This document shows, piece by piece, positions 15,659-24,387 of a stretch of 64,000 bases of DNA. The notes below the pieces were generated by a model. It searched no databases. It had not been told where the DNA came from and worked only from the letters and a program-made list of their open reading frames with translations. The translations under genes and the position numbers were made by a program. Source of the stretch: Ramlibacter sp. (GTDB lineage Bacteria; Pseudomonadota; Gammaproteobacteria; Burkholderiales; Burkholderiaceae_C); assembly GCF_028291745.1 (NCBI RefSeq), contig NZ_JAQGNQ010000010.1, forward strand, positions 41,790 to 105,789. The letters are read 5' to 3'. Positions within the stretch are counted from its first letter, which is position 1, and each line of letters begins with the position of its first letter.

Positions 15659-18141
15659 TGATCACGCGCCTGGCCGCCTTGCTCGTCACGGTGCTGCTCG
15701 CCCTGCTGCCGCCGGCATCGTATGCGGCGAAGGTTCCGGACATCGCCAACACGAAGCACAACCTGTCGGCCAACGGGCCGGGCACTGTCAAGGCGACCAG
15801 CGAAACGCAGATCTGCGTGTTCTGCCATACGCCGCACTCCGCAGAGAACATCCCGGGCGCGCCGCTGTGGAACCGCAAGCTCTCCGGCGCCACCTACAAC
15901 ACCTACCAATCCAGTTCGATCGACGCCAGCATCGACGAACTCTCCAAGGGTCCGGGCGGACTGTCGCGCCTGTGCCTGTCGTGCCACGACGGCACGATGG
16001 CGATCGGCAGCGTCAACGTCCTGAACGGCCAGGCCAGCCCGACGATCAACATGGCGGGCACCGGCACCGGCGGCACGATGCCTGCGGGCAGCGGCGCCAG
16101 CACCGGCTTCACGCGCAACCTGGGCGTGGACCTGACCAACGATCACCCGATCTCCTTCACCTACGACGCGTCGGTCGCGGCGCTCGACGGCGAACTGCGC
16201 AGCCCGGATGGCAACGTGGTCGGCACGCGCACGCGCGGCGGCGCCAAGCCCAAGCTGCCGCTGGAGAACGGGCAGATGCAGTGCACCACCTGCCACGACC
16301 CGCACCTGAAGGAGACCGATCCGCTCAAGGGAGCAGCCAAGTTCCTGCGCCTGAACCGGCTGCAGGAGAGCACGCCCACCGGTGGCGCCTTCTCCGAGAC
16401 CGGCGACATCTTCTGCCTGGCCTGCCACGAGAAGGCCGGCCAGACGTGGGCGCTGTCGGCGCACGCCAACCCGCTGGTGGCCGACGAACTGTTCAGCGCT
16501 GCTGGCGCCACCCAGCGCGAGTTCCCGGCCAACCTCCCGGTCTGGCGCGCGGCCTGCATGTCCTGCCACGACACGCACACCGTGCAAGGTGCGCGCCGCC
16601 TGCTGCGCGAAGGCACCGACAGCCTGGCCAAGCCCAAGTCCGGCGGCAATTCCGCCATCGAGGAGACCTGCTACCAGTGCCACTCGTCCACCGCCGAGAC
16701 CGCGCTCTCCAGCGTCGCGACGGTGCCGAACATCAAGGACGATTTCTCGCTGCCGCGGCACATGCCGATCAGATCGAGCGAGCAACAGACCGGCGGCGAG
16801 GTGCACGACATCGGCACCGGCACCGGCCTGCAGCGGGGCAAGGACTTCATCGAGGACCCGCGCCTTCTCGGCAAGGGCGACCTGAAGAACCGGCACGTCG
16901 AATGCACCGACTGCCACAACCCGCATCGCGTGGTGAAGAACCGGTTGTTCAACGCCAACCCCGCGACGCCCGATGCCGCCGGCACGCACAACCACGCGGC
17001 CGGCCACACCAACATCGCCTCCGGCGTGCTGCGCGGCAGCCATGGCGTGCAGCCGGTGTACGGCGGCGCAGCCTTCGGCAGCCTGGCGGCTGCCTACGAC
17101 GTCAAGCGCGGCGACGGCGGCGTCGGCGCCAGCAACGCCGTGGGCAGCGCGTGGGTGACGCGCGAGTACCAGGTGTGCATGAAGTGCCATTCCAGCTACG
17201 CGTTCGACACGCCGCCCAAGCTGGGCGACAGCGGTGGCGGCACGCCCTCCGGGACCAACGGGCTGCTGAATTTCACCGACCAGGCCATGGAGTTCCAGGC
17301 ACCGGCCGGCCACAAGGGCGAGACCACCACCACCGACTCGGGCGCCTTCGCCGGCACGCCACCGGGGCAGACCTACTCGGTGAACTACCGCAGCAACAAC
17401 CACCGTGGCTGGCACCCGGTGCAGGACAGCACCGGCCGCTCGCTGGCCGTGCGGCAGATGACGGCCGCCCAGGCCACCACCGCCTGGCGCGCGCCCTTCA
17501 ACGCTGCCGGCGATGTCGGCACGCAGACCATGTACTGCACCGACTGCCACGGCTCCAACACCGGCCCGGCGGACGTGGTGCCGGCCGGCGGCGAGAACGG
17601 CAGCCCGTGGGGGCCGCACGGCTCGACCAACAATTTCCTGCTCAAGGGCGAGTGGAGCGCCACCACGGGCGCCAGTTCGTCCGGCACGCAGACCGCCAAT
17701 GCCCTGTGCTTCAAGTGCCACAACCCGGCCAACTATGCGAGCAAGGGCGGCCTGGGCGGCGGCAGCAACCGCACGACCGGCTTCTACAACAACGACAAGG
17801 GCAACCTGCACGCCTTCCACACGGACAAGATCGGCCGCATCCGCTGCAGCTGGTGCCACACCGCCGTGCCGCACGGCTGGAAGAACAAGGCTTTCCTGGT
17901 GAACCTGAACGATGTCGGCCCCGAGGGCGGACTGGCCGCCGGCACGCAGGTGCGCAACAACACCACGGCGGGCTACAACAACGCGCCCTACTACCTGAAC
18001 GCCGTGCTCAAGGTGCGCACCTTCGCGGCCAGCGGCAACTGGGTCGACACCAACTGCGGCTCCGCTGGCGCGCCGGGCAATGGACAATCGGGCAAGGACT
18101 GGATGGGCGGCGGCAGCGAAGCCTGCAGCAACATGCCATGA
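15658..18141 (+). CDS. Undecahaem (11-haem) cytochrome c with OmcE-like N-terminal domain
   Basis: Exported protein of 827 residues; signal peptide ends at ASYAA. Eleven haem motifs in order: CVFCH, CLSCH, CTTCH, CLACH, CMSCH, CYQCH, CTDCH, CMKCH, CTDCH, CFKCH, CSWCH. The first 230 residues repeat the plan of the tetrahaem protein at 6232 (KHNLS, CVFCHTPH, PLWNR, CLSCHDG, NDHPIS, CTTCHDPH). The remaining seven haems lie in a glycine/asparagine-rich region. No lipobox, so it may be secreted or surface-associated. The ATG at 15658 overlaps the NHL stop; a GTG lies one codon earlier. Probable terminal or surface cytochrome of the conduit (inference). Confidence 0.88.
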   Translation: MITRLAALLVTVLLALLPPASYAAKVPDIANTKHNLSANGPGTVKATSETQICVFCHTPHSAENIPGAPLWNRKLSGATYNTYQSSSIDASIDELSKGPGGLSRLCLSCHDGTMAIGSVNVLNGQASPTINMAGTGTGGTMPAGSGASTGFTRNLGVDLTNDHPISFTYDASVAALDGELRSPDGNVVGTRTRGGAKPKLPLENGQMQCTTCHDPHLKETDPLKGAAKFLRLNRLQESTPTGGAFSETGDIFCLACHEKAGQTWALSAHANPLVADELFSAAGATQREFPANLPVWRAACMSCHDTHTVQGARRLLREGTDSLAKPKSGGNSAIEETCYQCHSSTAETALSSVATVPNIKDDFSLPRHMPIRSSEQQTGGEVHDIGTGTGLQRGKDFIEDPRLLGKGDLKNRHVECTDCHNPHRVVKNRLFNANPATPDAAGTHNHAAGHTNIASGVLRGSHGVQPVYGGAAFGSLAAAYDVKRGDGGVGASNAVGSAWVTREYQVCMKCHSSYAFDTPPKLGDSGGGTPSGTNGLLNFTDQAMEFQAPAGHKGETTTTDSGAFAGTPPGQTYSVNYRSNNHRGWHPVQDSTGRSLAVRQMTAAQATTAWRAPFNAAGDVGTQTMYCTDCHGSNTGPADVVPAGGENGSPWGPHGSTNNFLLKGEWSATTGASSSGTQTANALCFKCHNPANYASKGGLGGGSNRTTGFYNNDKGNLHAFHTDKIGRIRCSWCHTAVPHGWKNKAFLVNLNDVGPEGGLAAGTQVRNNTTAGYNNAPYYLNAVLKVRTFAASGNWVDTNCGSAGAPGNGQSGKDWMGGGSEACSNMP

Positions 18142-19106
18142 AGCACGTGCTGCAACGCCTCGCCTCGCCTCGGCTCACGCTCGCCGGCTTCGCGCTGCTG
18201 GTGGGGGTGATCGTCGCCGGCCTGCACTGGCCCGCCGCGCCAACGCTGGCGTTCGTCGCCCCGCTCGCGCTCCTGGGCCTCAACCTGGCCGCCGCGATCG
18301 CGATGCGGCCCGCCTTGCGGCGCGGCGGCCTCGGCCTGTTCCACTTCGCACTGCTGGCGTTCCTGCTGCTCGCGGGCTGGGGGCGGCTGACGCACTTCGA
18401 TGGCCGGGTCGAGGTTGCGCAGGATGGCTTCTTCGATCCTGCGCTGGTGGAAGTCACCGGCCAGGGTCCGTGGCACGGCGAGGCGTGGAAGCGCCTGCAG
18501 TTCCGCCAGGGCGGCTGGGAGGTGGACTACCGGCCGGGCGTCAAGCGCGCCCACACCCGCAGCCTGGCGTGGCTGCCGGGCGAGCAGGAACCGCGCACGG
18601 TGGGCGACGACACCGCGCTGATCCTCGCCGGCTACCGCTTCTACACGACGCCCAACAAGGGCTTCGCGCCGCTGCTGGCCTGGCAGGCGACCGGCGCCGA
18701 GACTATGCAGGGAGTGCTGCACATGCCCAGCTACCCCATGTTCGACTGGAAGCAGGAGCAGGCCTGGACCGCGCCCGACGGCACCGCGCTGCGCTTCTGG
18801 CTGCGCATCGAGCGGCCGATCGCGCAGGAGGTGGCCTGGACGCTGTCGACCAAGGACGTGCCCGCGCTGCTGGTCGTGGAAGCCGCCGGCGTCCGGCACG
18901 AACTGCGCCCGGGCGGCGCGCTCACCCTGCCATCCGGCACGCTGCGCTACGAGCGGCTGCTGGGATGGATGGGCTATCGCATCTTCTACGATCCCACGCT
19001 GATCCCGCTGCTGGCGGCGGCGCTGCTGGGCGTCGCCGGGCTCGCGTGGCATTTGTGGCGGCGGATCGGCCGGCTGGCACCCGGCTTGCAAGGAGTCCTG
19101 GCATGA
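18138..19106 (+). CDS. resB: ResB-like cytochrome c biogenesis protein
   Basis: Integral membrane protein of 322 residues with three N-terminal membrane helices, a large periplasmic part (about residues 85-285) and a C-terminal helix. Similarity to ResB/Ccs1 is seen in the topology, in LTLAGFALLVG and in GYRFYTTPNKGFAPLL. It is shorter than most ResB proteins. With CcsA, encoded next, it would form the System II haem exporter and lyase. Coupled by ATGA to the 11-haem cytochrome gene and to ccsA, which suggests a lyase dedicated to that cytochrome. Confidence 0.75.
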   Translation: MKHVLQRLASPRLTLAGFALLVGVIVAGLHWPAAPTLAFVAPLALLGLNLAAAIAMRPALRRGGLGLFHFALLAFLLLAGWGRLTHFDGRVEVAQDGFFDPALVEVTGQGPWHGEAWKRLQFRQGGWEVDYRPGVKRAHTRSLAWLPGEQEPRTVGDDTALILAGYRFYTTPNKGFAPLLAWQATGAETMQGVLHMPSYPMFDWKQEQAWTAPDGTALRFWLRIERPIAQEVAWTLSTKDVPALLVVEAAGVRHELRPGGALTLPSGTLRYERLLGWMGYRIFYDPTLIPLLAAALLGVAGLAWHLWRRIGRLAPGLQGVLA

Positions 19107-19936
19107 GCCTCGCCCAGCATGCTATCGATACCTGGGTCCTGTACCTCGGCGCGTTGCTGGTGGCCGGCTCCGCCCTGCTCGCCTGGCGCGTGACGGCTGT
19201 GACCACGGTGCGCAGCGCGCCGGTGCGCGTGCTGTCGCTGCACGATCTGGCGCTGGCCGTGCTGGCCGTCGGCATTGCGCTGCGCTGGGCGCGCATCGGC
19301 CACGGCCCCTTCCTGAGCCTGTTCGAGGTGCTGGCCAGCAGCCTGGTGAGCCTGGGCCTGGTCTGGCGCATCGCGGGCCTGCGCCTGCCGCTGCTGCGTG
19401 AGAGCGCGCCCGTGGTGCTGTCGCTGCTATCCGTCATGGGCATCTGGCTGCTGGTGGCCAACCCCGCCGACACGCTGCTGCCGCCCACCTACGAGATGCC
19501 TATCCTCTGGGTGCACGTGGCGCTCGGAAAGATCTTCCTCGGTTGCGCCTTCGTCGCCACCGGACTCGCCGGCGTGCTGCTCGCGCGCCGCAGCAGGCGT
19601 GGCGCGCGCTGGTTCCGCCGCATGCCCGGCGACGCCGCGCTGGACCTGCTCGCCTGGCGCTTCATGCTGGCAGGACTGGTGTTCGAGAGCCTGATGCTGA
19701 TTGCCGGGGCCGTGTGGGCGCAGGACGCCTGGGGCCGCTTCTGGGCCTGGGACCCGCTGGAGACCTGGGCCTTCATCACCTGGATCGCGCTGTCGGCGGC
19801 CGTGCATGCCCGCATCACCTGGCAGGTCGGGCCGCGCGTGGGCGCGTTGATGATCGCCGGCGTGTTCGCCATCGCCTTCCTCACCTTCTTCGGCGTGCCG
19901 TTCCTCAGCCTCGCGCCGCACAAGGGCGCCGTATGA
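19103..19936 (+). CDS. ccsA: CcsA/ResC-type cytochrome c biogenesis protein
   Basis: Membrane protein of 277 residues with about eight helices. It carries the WWD haem-binding signature (WGRFWAWDPLETWAFITW), a preceding histidine region (HGPFLSLFE) and the C-terminal histidine (LAPHKGA). Together with ResB it handles haem export and attachment to apocytochrome in System II. The genome also has System I genes (ccmABC, ccmF, ccmH, ccmI) in this window. Overlaps resB and the TPR gene by four bases each. Confidence 0.87.
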   Translation: MSLAQHAIDTWVLYLGALLVAGSALLAWRVTAVTTVRSAPVRVLSLHDLALAVLAVGIALRWARIGHGPFLSLFEVLASSLVSLGLVWRIAGLRLPLLRESAPVVLSLLSVMGIWLLVANPADTLLPPTYEMPILWVHVALGKIFLGCAFVATGLAGVLLARRSRRGARWFRRMPGDAALDLLAWRFMLAGLVFESLMLIAGAVWAQDAWGRFWAWDPLETWAFITWIALSAAVHARITWQVGPRVGALMIAGVFAIAFLTFFGVPFLSLAPHKGAV

Positions 19937-20517
19937 AAAACCCGACGACGCTGGCCGCCGCCATCCTGGTGCCGGCCCTCGTGCTGGTCGGCGGCATCGT
20001 CCGCTTCGCCGGCGAACCGGCCAGCGTGAGCCGGATGGAGCACCAGCAGCAGATGCAGCGCTCGGAACTGAAGCAGCGCTTCGAGCAGGGAGTGGTGATG
20101 CTGCACGCGAAGCAGTACGAGCACGCGGTCACCGCCCTGCACCGCGTGCTGGAGCTGGCGCCGCGGCTGCCGGAAGCGCATGTGAACATGGGCTATGCGC
20201 TGATCGGCCTGGCGCAGCCCGAGGCGGCCCGGGGCTTCTTCGAGGCGGCGATCGAGCTGCAGCCACGCCAGGCCAATGCCTACTACGGCCTGGCGTTGGT
20301 GGCCGAACAACAGCAGGACTACGAGAGCGCGCTCGGCGCGATGCGCACCTACCTGCACCTGGCGCCGGCCAACGATCCGCACGTGACCCGCGCGCGATCG
20401 GCGTTGTGGGAGTGGGAGGAGAAGCTGGGCCGGCATGCGCCCGGCGCAGCGTCTTCCCCGCCCGCGGTCATCCGCGCGGCGGCTGCTTCGACCGCCGCGC
20501 CCCTGCGCCAACCCTAG
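19933..20517 (+). CDS. Membrane-anchored TPR protein
   Basis: Protein of 194 residues: an N-terminal membrane segment (TTLAAAILVPALVLVGGIVRF), then a periplasmic part with three tetratricopeptide repeats (residues about 50-155, with phrases such as QYEHAVTALHRVLELAP and AHVNMGYALIGLAQPEAA) and an alanine-rich tail. Similar TPR proteins (NrfG, the C-terminal part of CcmI) hold apocytochrome during haem attachment. Position directly after resB-ccsA supports an apocytochrome chaperone role here. Last gene before a 143-base gap with the ccmF promoter. Confidence 0.8.
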   Translation: MKNPTTLAAAILVPALVLVGGIVRFAGEPASVSRMEHQQQMQRSELKQRFEQGVVMLHAKQYEHAVTALHRVLELAPRLPEAHVNMGYALIGLAQPEAARGFFEAAIELQPRQANAYYGLALVAEQQQDYESALGAMRTYLHLAPANDPHVTRARSALWEWEEKLGRHAPGAASSPPAVIRAAAASTAAPLRQP

Positions 20518-20540
20518 GCGCAGGCGGCGCCCCTTCCTGT

Positions 20541-20578
20541 TTCCGGGAAAGCCGCCGCGCGCTTCCTGCCGGCGGGAA
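20541..20578. repeat. Paired TTCC/GGAA inverted repeats, candidate activator sites
   Basis: TTCC-N1-GGAA at 20541-20549 and GCTTCC-N8-GGAAGC at 20561-20580. Same arrangement as at 6045-6084. The second dyad is centred about 75 bases upstream of the predicted sigma-54 start near 20645; the matching dyad before the OmcE-like gene is about 105 bases upstream, a difference close to three helical turns. Confidence 0.55.
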
Positions 20579-20618
20579 GCGACAGCCCCTGCGGACACGG
20601 TTTTCGGCGCAATTCGTC

Positions 20619-20633
20619 TGGCACGCTCCGTGC
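20619..20633 (+). promoter_or_regulatory. Sigma-54 type promoter (TGGCACG-CTCC-GTGC)
   Basis: Ten of eleven consensus positions match, with GG and GC ten bases apart. Predicted start near 20645, sixteen bases before the ccmF ATG. It would drive ccmF, ccmH, ccmI, the thioredoxin, the kinase and the NtrC-type activator, so the activator may control its own synthesis. Confidence 0.65.
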
Positions 20634-20660
20634 ACGTCACGCTCCCCACCGGGAGCAACA

Positions 20661-22649
20661 ATGATTGGTGAAATCGGCCACTTCTGCCTGATCGTCGCGC
20701 TGATGCTGGCGCTGGCGCAAGGGATCCTGCCGCTGCTGGGGGCCGCGCGCGGGCGCAGCACCTGGATGGCGGTGGCGCAGCCGGCGGCGCAGGGGCAGTT
20801 CCTGTTCGTGGCGATCGCCTTCGCCCTGCTCGTGAGCGCCTTCCTGAACAACGACTTCAGCATCGCCGTGGTGGCGCAGAACTCCAACACGCAACTGCCC
20901 ACGCCCTATCGCGTGGCGGCCGTGTGGGGCGGCCACGAAGGCTCGATGCTGCTGTGGGTGCTGATGCTGTCGCTGTGGGGCATCGCCGTGTCGGTGTTCA
21001 GCCAGCGGCTGCCCACGGCCATCGTCGCCCGCGTGCTCGGGGTGATGGGGCTGCTCGGCGCCGGCTTCCTGGGCTTCCTGCTGTTCACGTCCAACCCGTT
21101 CGCGCGCCTGCTGCCGGCAGCAGGCGAAGGGCGCGACCTGAACCCGCTGCTGCAGGACCCCGGCATGGTGATCCACCCCCCGATGCTGTACATGGGCTAC
21201 GTGGGCTTCTCGGTCGCCTTCGCCTTCGCGATCGCGGCCCTGCTCTCGGGCCGGCTCGACGCCACCTGGGCACGCTGGTCGCGGCCGTGGACCACCATCG
21301 CCTGGATGTTCCTCACGCTGGGCATCGCGCTCGGCTCGGGCTGGGCGTACTACGAGCTGGGCTGGGGCGGCTGGTGGTTCTGGGACCCGGTGGAGAACGC
21401 CTCCTTCCTGCCCTGGCTGGCCGGCACGGCACTGATCCACTCGCTGGCCGTCACGGAAAAGCGTGGCGTGTTCCGCTCGTGGACGGTGCTGCTGGCGATC
21501 TTCGCCTTCTCCTTCAGCCTGCTCGGGACTTTCCTCGTGCGCTCCGGCGTGCTGACCTCGGTCCACGCCTTCGCGACCGACCCCCGGCGGGGCATCTACA
21601 TCCTCGCCTTCCTGGTCGCCGTCGTAGGCAGCTCGCTGGCGCTGTTCGCGGCCCGCGCTCCCAAGGTCGGCCTCGGCGGCGGCTTCAAGGCGATCTCGCG
21701 TGAAACCCTGCTGCTGGCCAACAACGTGCTGCTGTCGGTGGCCGCGGCCTCGGTGCTGCTCGGCACGCTCTATCCGCTGCTGCTCGATGCCCTCTCGCTG
21801 GGGAAGATCTCCGTCGGCCCGCCCTACTTCGAGGCCGTGTTCGTGCCGCTGATGGCGCCGGCGATCTTCCTGATGGGTGTCGGTCCGCTGGCGCGCTGGC
21901 GCGAAGCCTCGCTGCCGGACCTGGCCAAGCGCCTGCGCTGGGCCTTGGTGGCCGCGCTGGTGGCCAGTGGCGTGTCGCTCGCCGCGGGCGGCTCTCTCCT
22001 CAGTTGCTTCGGCGTGCTGCTGGCCGCGTGGGTCGCGGGCGCGACGCTGGTCACCGTGCTGGAGCGCGCCCGCAACGTCCCCGGTTCGCTGCTGCAGCGC
22101 GTCGCTCGCCTGCCCCGCCTGTTGCCGCGCGGCGAATGGGGCATGCTGCTCGCGCACTTCGGCGTCGGCGTGTTCATCTTCGGCGTGACCATGGTCAAGA
22201 CCTGGGAAACCGAGCGCGACGTGCGCATGGAGCCGGGCACCACCACCACGCTGGGCGGCTATGTCTTCCGGATGGACAGCGTCGCCGAGTACACAGGCCC
22301 CAACTACCTGGGACTGCGGGCGGCGATGACGGTCACCCGCGATGGCCAGCCGGTCGCCGTGCTGCATCCGGAAAAGCGCCTCTACACGGCGCAAGGCATG
22401 CCGATGACCGAGGCGGCGATCGACGCCGGCCTCACGCGCGACCTCTATGTCTCGCTGGGCGAGAACGTCGGCGGCAGTGCCTTCGCCGTGCGGGTGCAGG
22501 TCAAGCCCTTCGTCGACTGGATCTGGGCCGGCGCGCTGCTGATGGCGCTGGGCGGATTGCTGGCAGCCACCGACCGGCGCTATCGCCTGGCCCGCGAGAG
22601 CGCACGCCAGGCGCCACAGCCCGCGCTGATTGCAGGAGCCCAGGCATGA
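20661..22649 (+). CDS. ccmF: Cytochrome c haem lyase subunit CcmF
   Basis: Large membrane protein of 662 residues, normal for CcmF, with about 14 helices. Visible signatures: WGGHEGSMLLWVL near the N-terminus, IHPPMLYMGYVGF, and the WWD motif GWGGWWFWDPVENASFLPWL; the long periplasmic loop and final helix are present. With CcmH it transfers haem from CcmE to the cysteines of apocytochrome c. The ATG at 20661 follows GGGAGCAACA. Here it starts its own operon, about 19 kb from ccmABC and separated from it by the cytochrome locus. Confidence 0.95.
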   Translation: MIGEIGHFCLIVALMLALAQGILPLLGAARGRSTWMAVAQPAAQGQFLFVAIAFALLVSAFLNNDFSIAVVAQNSNTQLPTPYRVAAVWGGHEGSMLLWVLMLSLWGIAVSVFSQRLPTAIVARVLGVMGLLGAGFLGFLLFTSNPFARLLPAAGEGRDLNPLLQDPGMVIHPPMLYMGYVGFSVAFAFAIAALLSGRLDATWARWSRPWTTIAWMFLTLGIALGSGWAYYELGWGGWWFWDPVENASFLPWLAGTALIHSLAVTEKRGVFRSWTVLLAIFAFSFSLLGTFLVRSGVLTSVHAFATDPRRGIYILAFLVAVVGSSLALFAARAPKVGLGGGFKAISRETLLLANNVLLSVAAASVLLGTLYPLLLDALSLGKISVGPPYFEAVFVPLMAPAIFLMGVGPLARWREASLPDLAKRLRWALVAALVASGVSLAAGGSLLSCFGVLLAAWVAGATLVTVLERARNVPGSLLQRVARLPRLLPRGEWGMLLAHFGVGVFIFGVTMVKTWETERDVRMEPGTTTTLGGYVFRMDSVAEYTGPNYLGLRAAMTVTRDGQPVAVLHPEKRLYTAQGMPMTEAAIDAGLTRDLYVSLGENVGGSAFAVRVQVKPFVDWIWAGALLMALGGLLAATDRRYRLARESARQAPQPALIAGAQA

Positions 22650-23128
22650 AGCAATGGCTGAAGATAGTCGCCGTCCTGCTGGTGCTGCTTGCGGCCATGG
22701 CAGTGCGCGCGGAAGAAGCGCCGGCGCTGGCCGACGACCCGGCACTCGAAGCGCACGTCAACCGCATCGGCGAGGAACTGCGCTGCCTGGTGTGCCAGAA
22801 CCAGACCATCGCCGACTCGCATGCCGGACTGGCGACCGACCTGAAGAACCAGATCCGCGAACAGCTCAAGGCCGGACGCAGCGACCGGCAGATCATGGAT
22901 TTCATGGTGGAGCGCTACGGCGACTTCGTGCTGTATCGCCCGCCGCTGAAACCCACCACCATCCTGTTGTGGGCCGGGCCTTTCGTGCTGCTGGCGCTCG
23001 GCATCGCGGCCGGCGTGCTGGTGGTGCGCCGGCGCGGCGAGGTCGCGCCCAGCGTCACGCGGATCACGCAAGCGCAGCGCAGCGAGGCCGCACAACTGCT
23101 GCAGGACGAGCCGGAGATCCAAACATGA
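22646..23128 (+). CDS. ccmH: Cytochrome c maturation protein CcmH
   Basis: Thiol-oxidoreductase of 160 residues that reduces or holds the CxxCH cysteines of apocytochrome c. Signal segment, then the conserved motif LRCLVCQNQTIADS with the redox cysteine pair, the helix bundle ending MVERYGDFVLY, and a C-terminal membrane helix. Overlaps ccmF and ccmI by ATGA. Confidence 0.95.
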   Translation: MKQWLKIVAVLLVLLAAMAVRAEEAPALADDPALEAHVNRIGEELRCLVCQNQTIADSHAGLATDLKNQIREQLKAGRSDRQIMDFMVERYGDFVLYRPPLKPTTILLWAGPFVLLALGIAAGVLVVRRRGEVAPSVTRITQAQRSEAAQLLQDEPEIQT

Positions 23129-24387
23129 CTGTTGCCTTCTGGGCCTGCGTCGCCCTGCTGCTGGCCGGCGCGCTGCTGTTTGTGCTGCCGCCACTGCTGC
23201 GCCCCACCGGCGTGCGCCGGGCCGCCGAATCGCCGCTGGCGGCGTACCGCGAACAACGGGCGCAGGTCGATGCCGAATTCGCGCGAGGAACACTCAGCCG
23301 CGAGCAGCACCAGCAGGCCCTGGCCGAACTGCAGGCCCGGGTGGTGGAGGAAGTGGGCGATCCCGCCGACCACCAGCCGCTGGACGCCGGGCCGCGATCG
23401 AAGTCGCTCGTCGCCGCCGTGGCGCTGCTGATCCCCGCCGCCGCGCTCGCGGTCTATGCGCTGACCGGCACACCCGCGGCGCTGCACGCCAGCGAGCCGC
23501 AGCAGGCGAGCGGCGAAGCGTCGCCGCATGCGATGAGCCGCGAGCAGATCGAAACGATGGTGGACAAGCTGGCCGAGAAGCTGAAGAAGAACCCTGAAGA
23601 CGCCGCCGGCTGGCACATGCTGGCGCGCTCCTACGTGGCGTTCGACCGGCTGCCGGAAGCAGCGCAGGCCTACGAGCGCGCCAACCAGTTGGCGCCCGGC
23701 GATCCGCAGATCCTCTCCGATTTCGCCGACGTGCTGGCCATGGTCAACGACCGCAACCTGGAAGGCCGGCCGATGCAGCTGCTGCAGCAAGCGCTGAAGG
23801 TCGATCCGAAGCACCCGAAGTCGCTGTCGCTGGCCGGCACCGCCGCCTTCAACCGCGGCGACTTCGAGGGCGCCGCGAACTGGTGGCGACAGCTGCTGGC
23901 CACCGTGCCGCCCGACTCGCAGCAGGCCACCGCGATTCGCAGCAACATCGCCCAGGCCGACGCGGGCGGCACGCAGGTGGCGGCGCGAGCGCGGACGCCG
24001 GTCGCCGACAACGCCGGTGCCGCTGTCGCCGTCGTCGCCGCCGGCACCAGCATCGAAGGCAGCGTCACCGTGGCCGACGCGCTCAAGCCGCAGCTCGCTC
24101 CGGGCGCCACGCTGTTCGTCTATGCGCGCCCGGTCGCTGGCGGCCGCATGCCGCTGGCGATCCTGCGGGTGCCCGCGGGCGGCTTCCCGTTCCGGTTCCG
24201 GCTGGACGACTCGCAGGCGATGACCCCGCAGACCCGCCTGTCCACGCATTCGGAAGTGATGCTGGTGGCGCGCATTTCGCGCAGCGGCAACGCGATGCCG
24301 CAACCCGGCGACCTCACGGGCACGCTGGCCCCGGTGAACGTGGGTGCGCGCGACGTCCAGCTGGTGATCGTCGAGGCCGTGAAATGA
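23125..24387 (+). CDS. ccmI: Cytochrome c maturation protein CcmI
   Basis: Apocytochrome chaperone of 420 residues. Two N-terminal membrane helices flank a cytoplasmic helical loop (ESPLAAYREQRAQVDAEFARG), then come TPR repeats (about 145-275) and a C-terminal beta domain (SIEGSVTVADALKPQLAPG onward) typical of CcmI/CycH. It binds the C-terminal part of apocytochrome c for delivery to CcmF/CcmH. Coupled by ATGA on both sides. Confidence 0.93.
   Translation: MTVAFWACVALLLAGALLFVLPPLLRPTGVRRAAESPLAAYREQRAQVDAEFARGTLSREQHQQALAELQARVVEEVGDPADHQPLDAGPRSKSLVAAVALLIPAAALAVYALTGTPAALHASEPQQASGEASPHAMSREQIETMVDKLAEKLKKNPEDAAGWHMLARSYVAFDRLPEAAQAYERANQLAPGDPQILSDFADVLAMVNDRNLEGRPMQLLQQALKVDPKHPKSLSLAGTAAFNRGDFEGAANWWRQLLATVPPDSQQATAIRSNIAQADAGGTQVAARARTPVADNAGAAVAVVAAGTSIEGSVTVADALKPQLAPGATLFVYARPVAGGRMPLAILRVPAGGFPFRFRLDDSQAMTPQTRLSTHSEVMLVARISRSGNAMPQPGDLTGTLAPVNVGARDVQLVIVEAVK

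Noticed and set aside
15582..18080. Alternative-frame open reading over the 11-haem gene
   Set aside because: Only the frame starting at 15658 contains the eleven CxxCH motifs and a signal peptide; the other frame becomes real only at the ResB start (18138).
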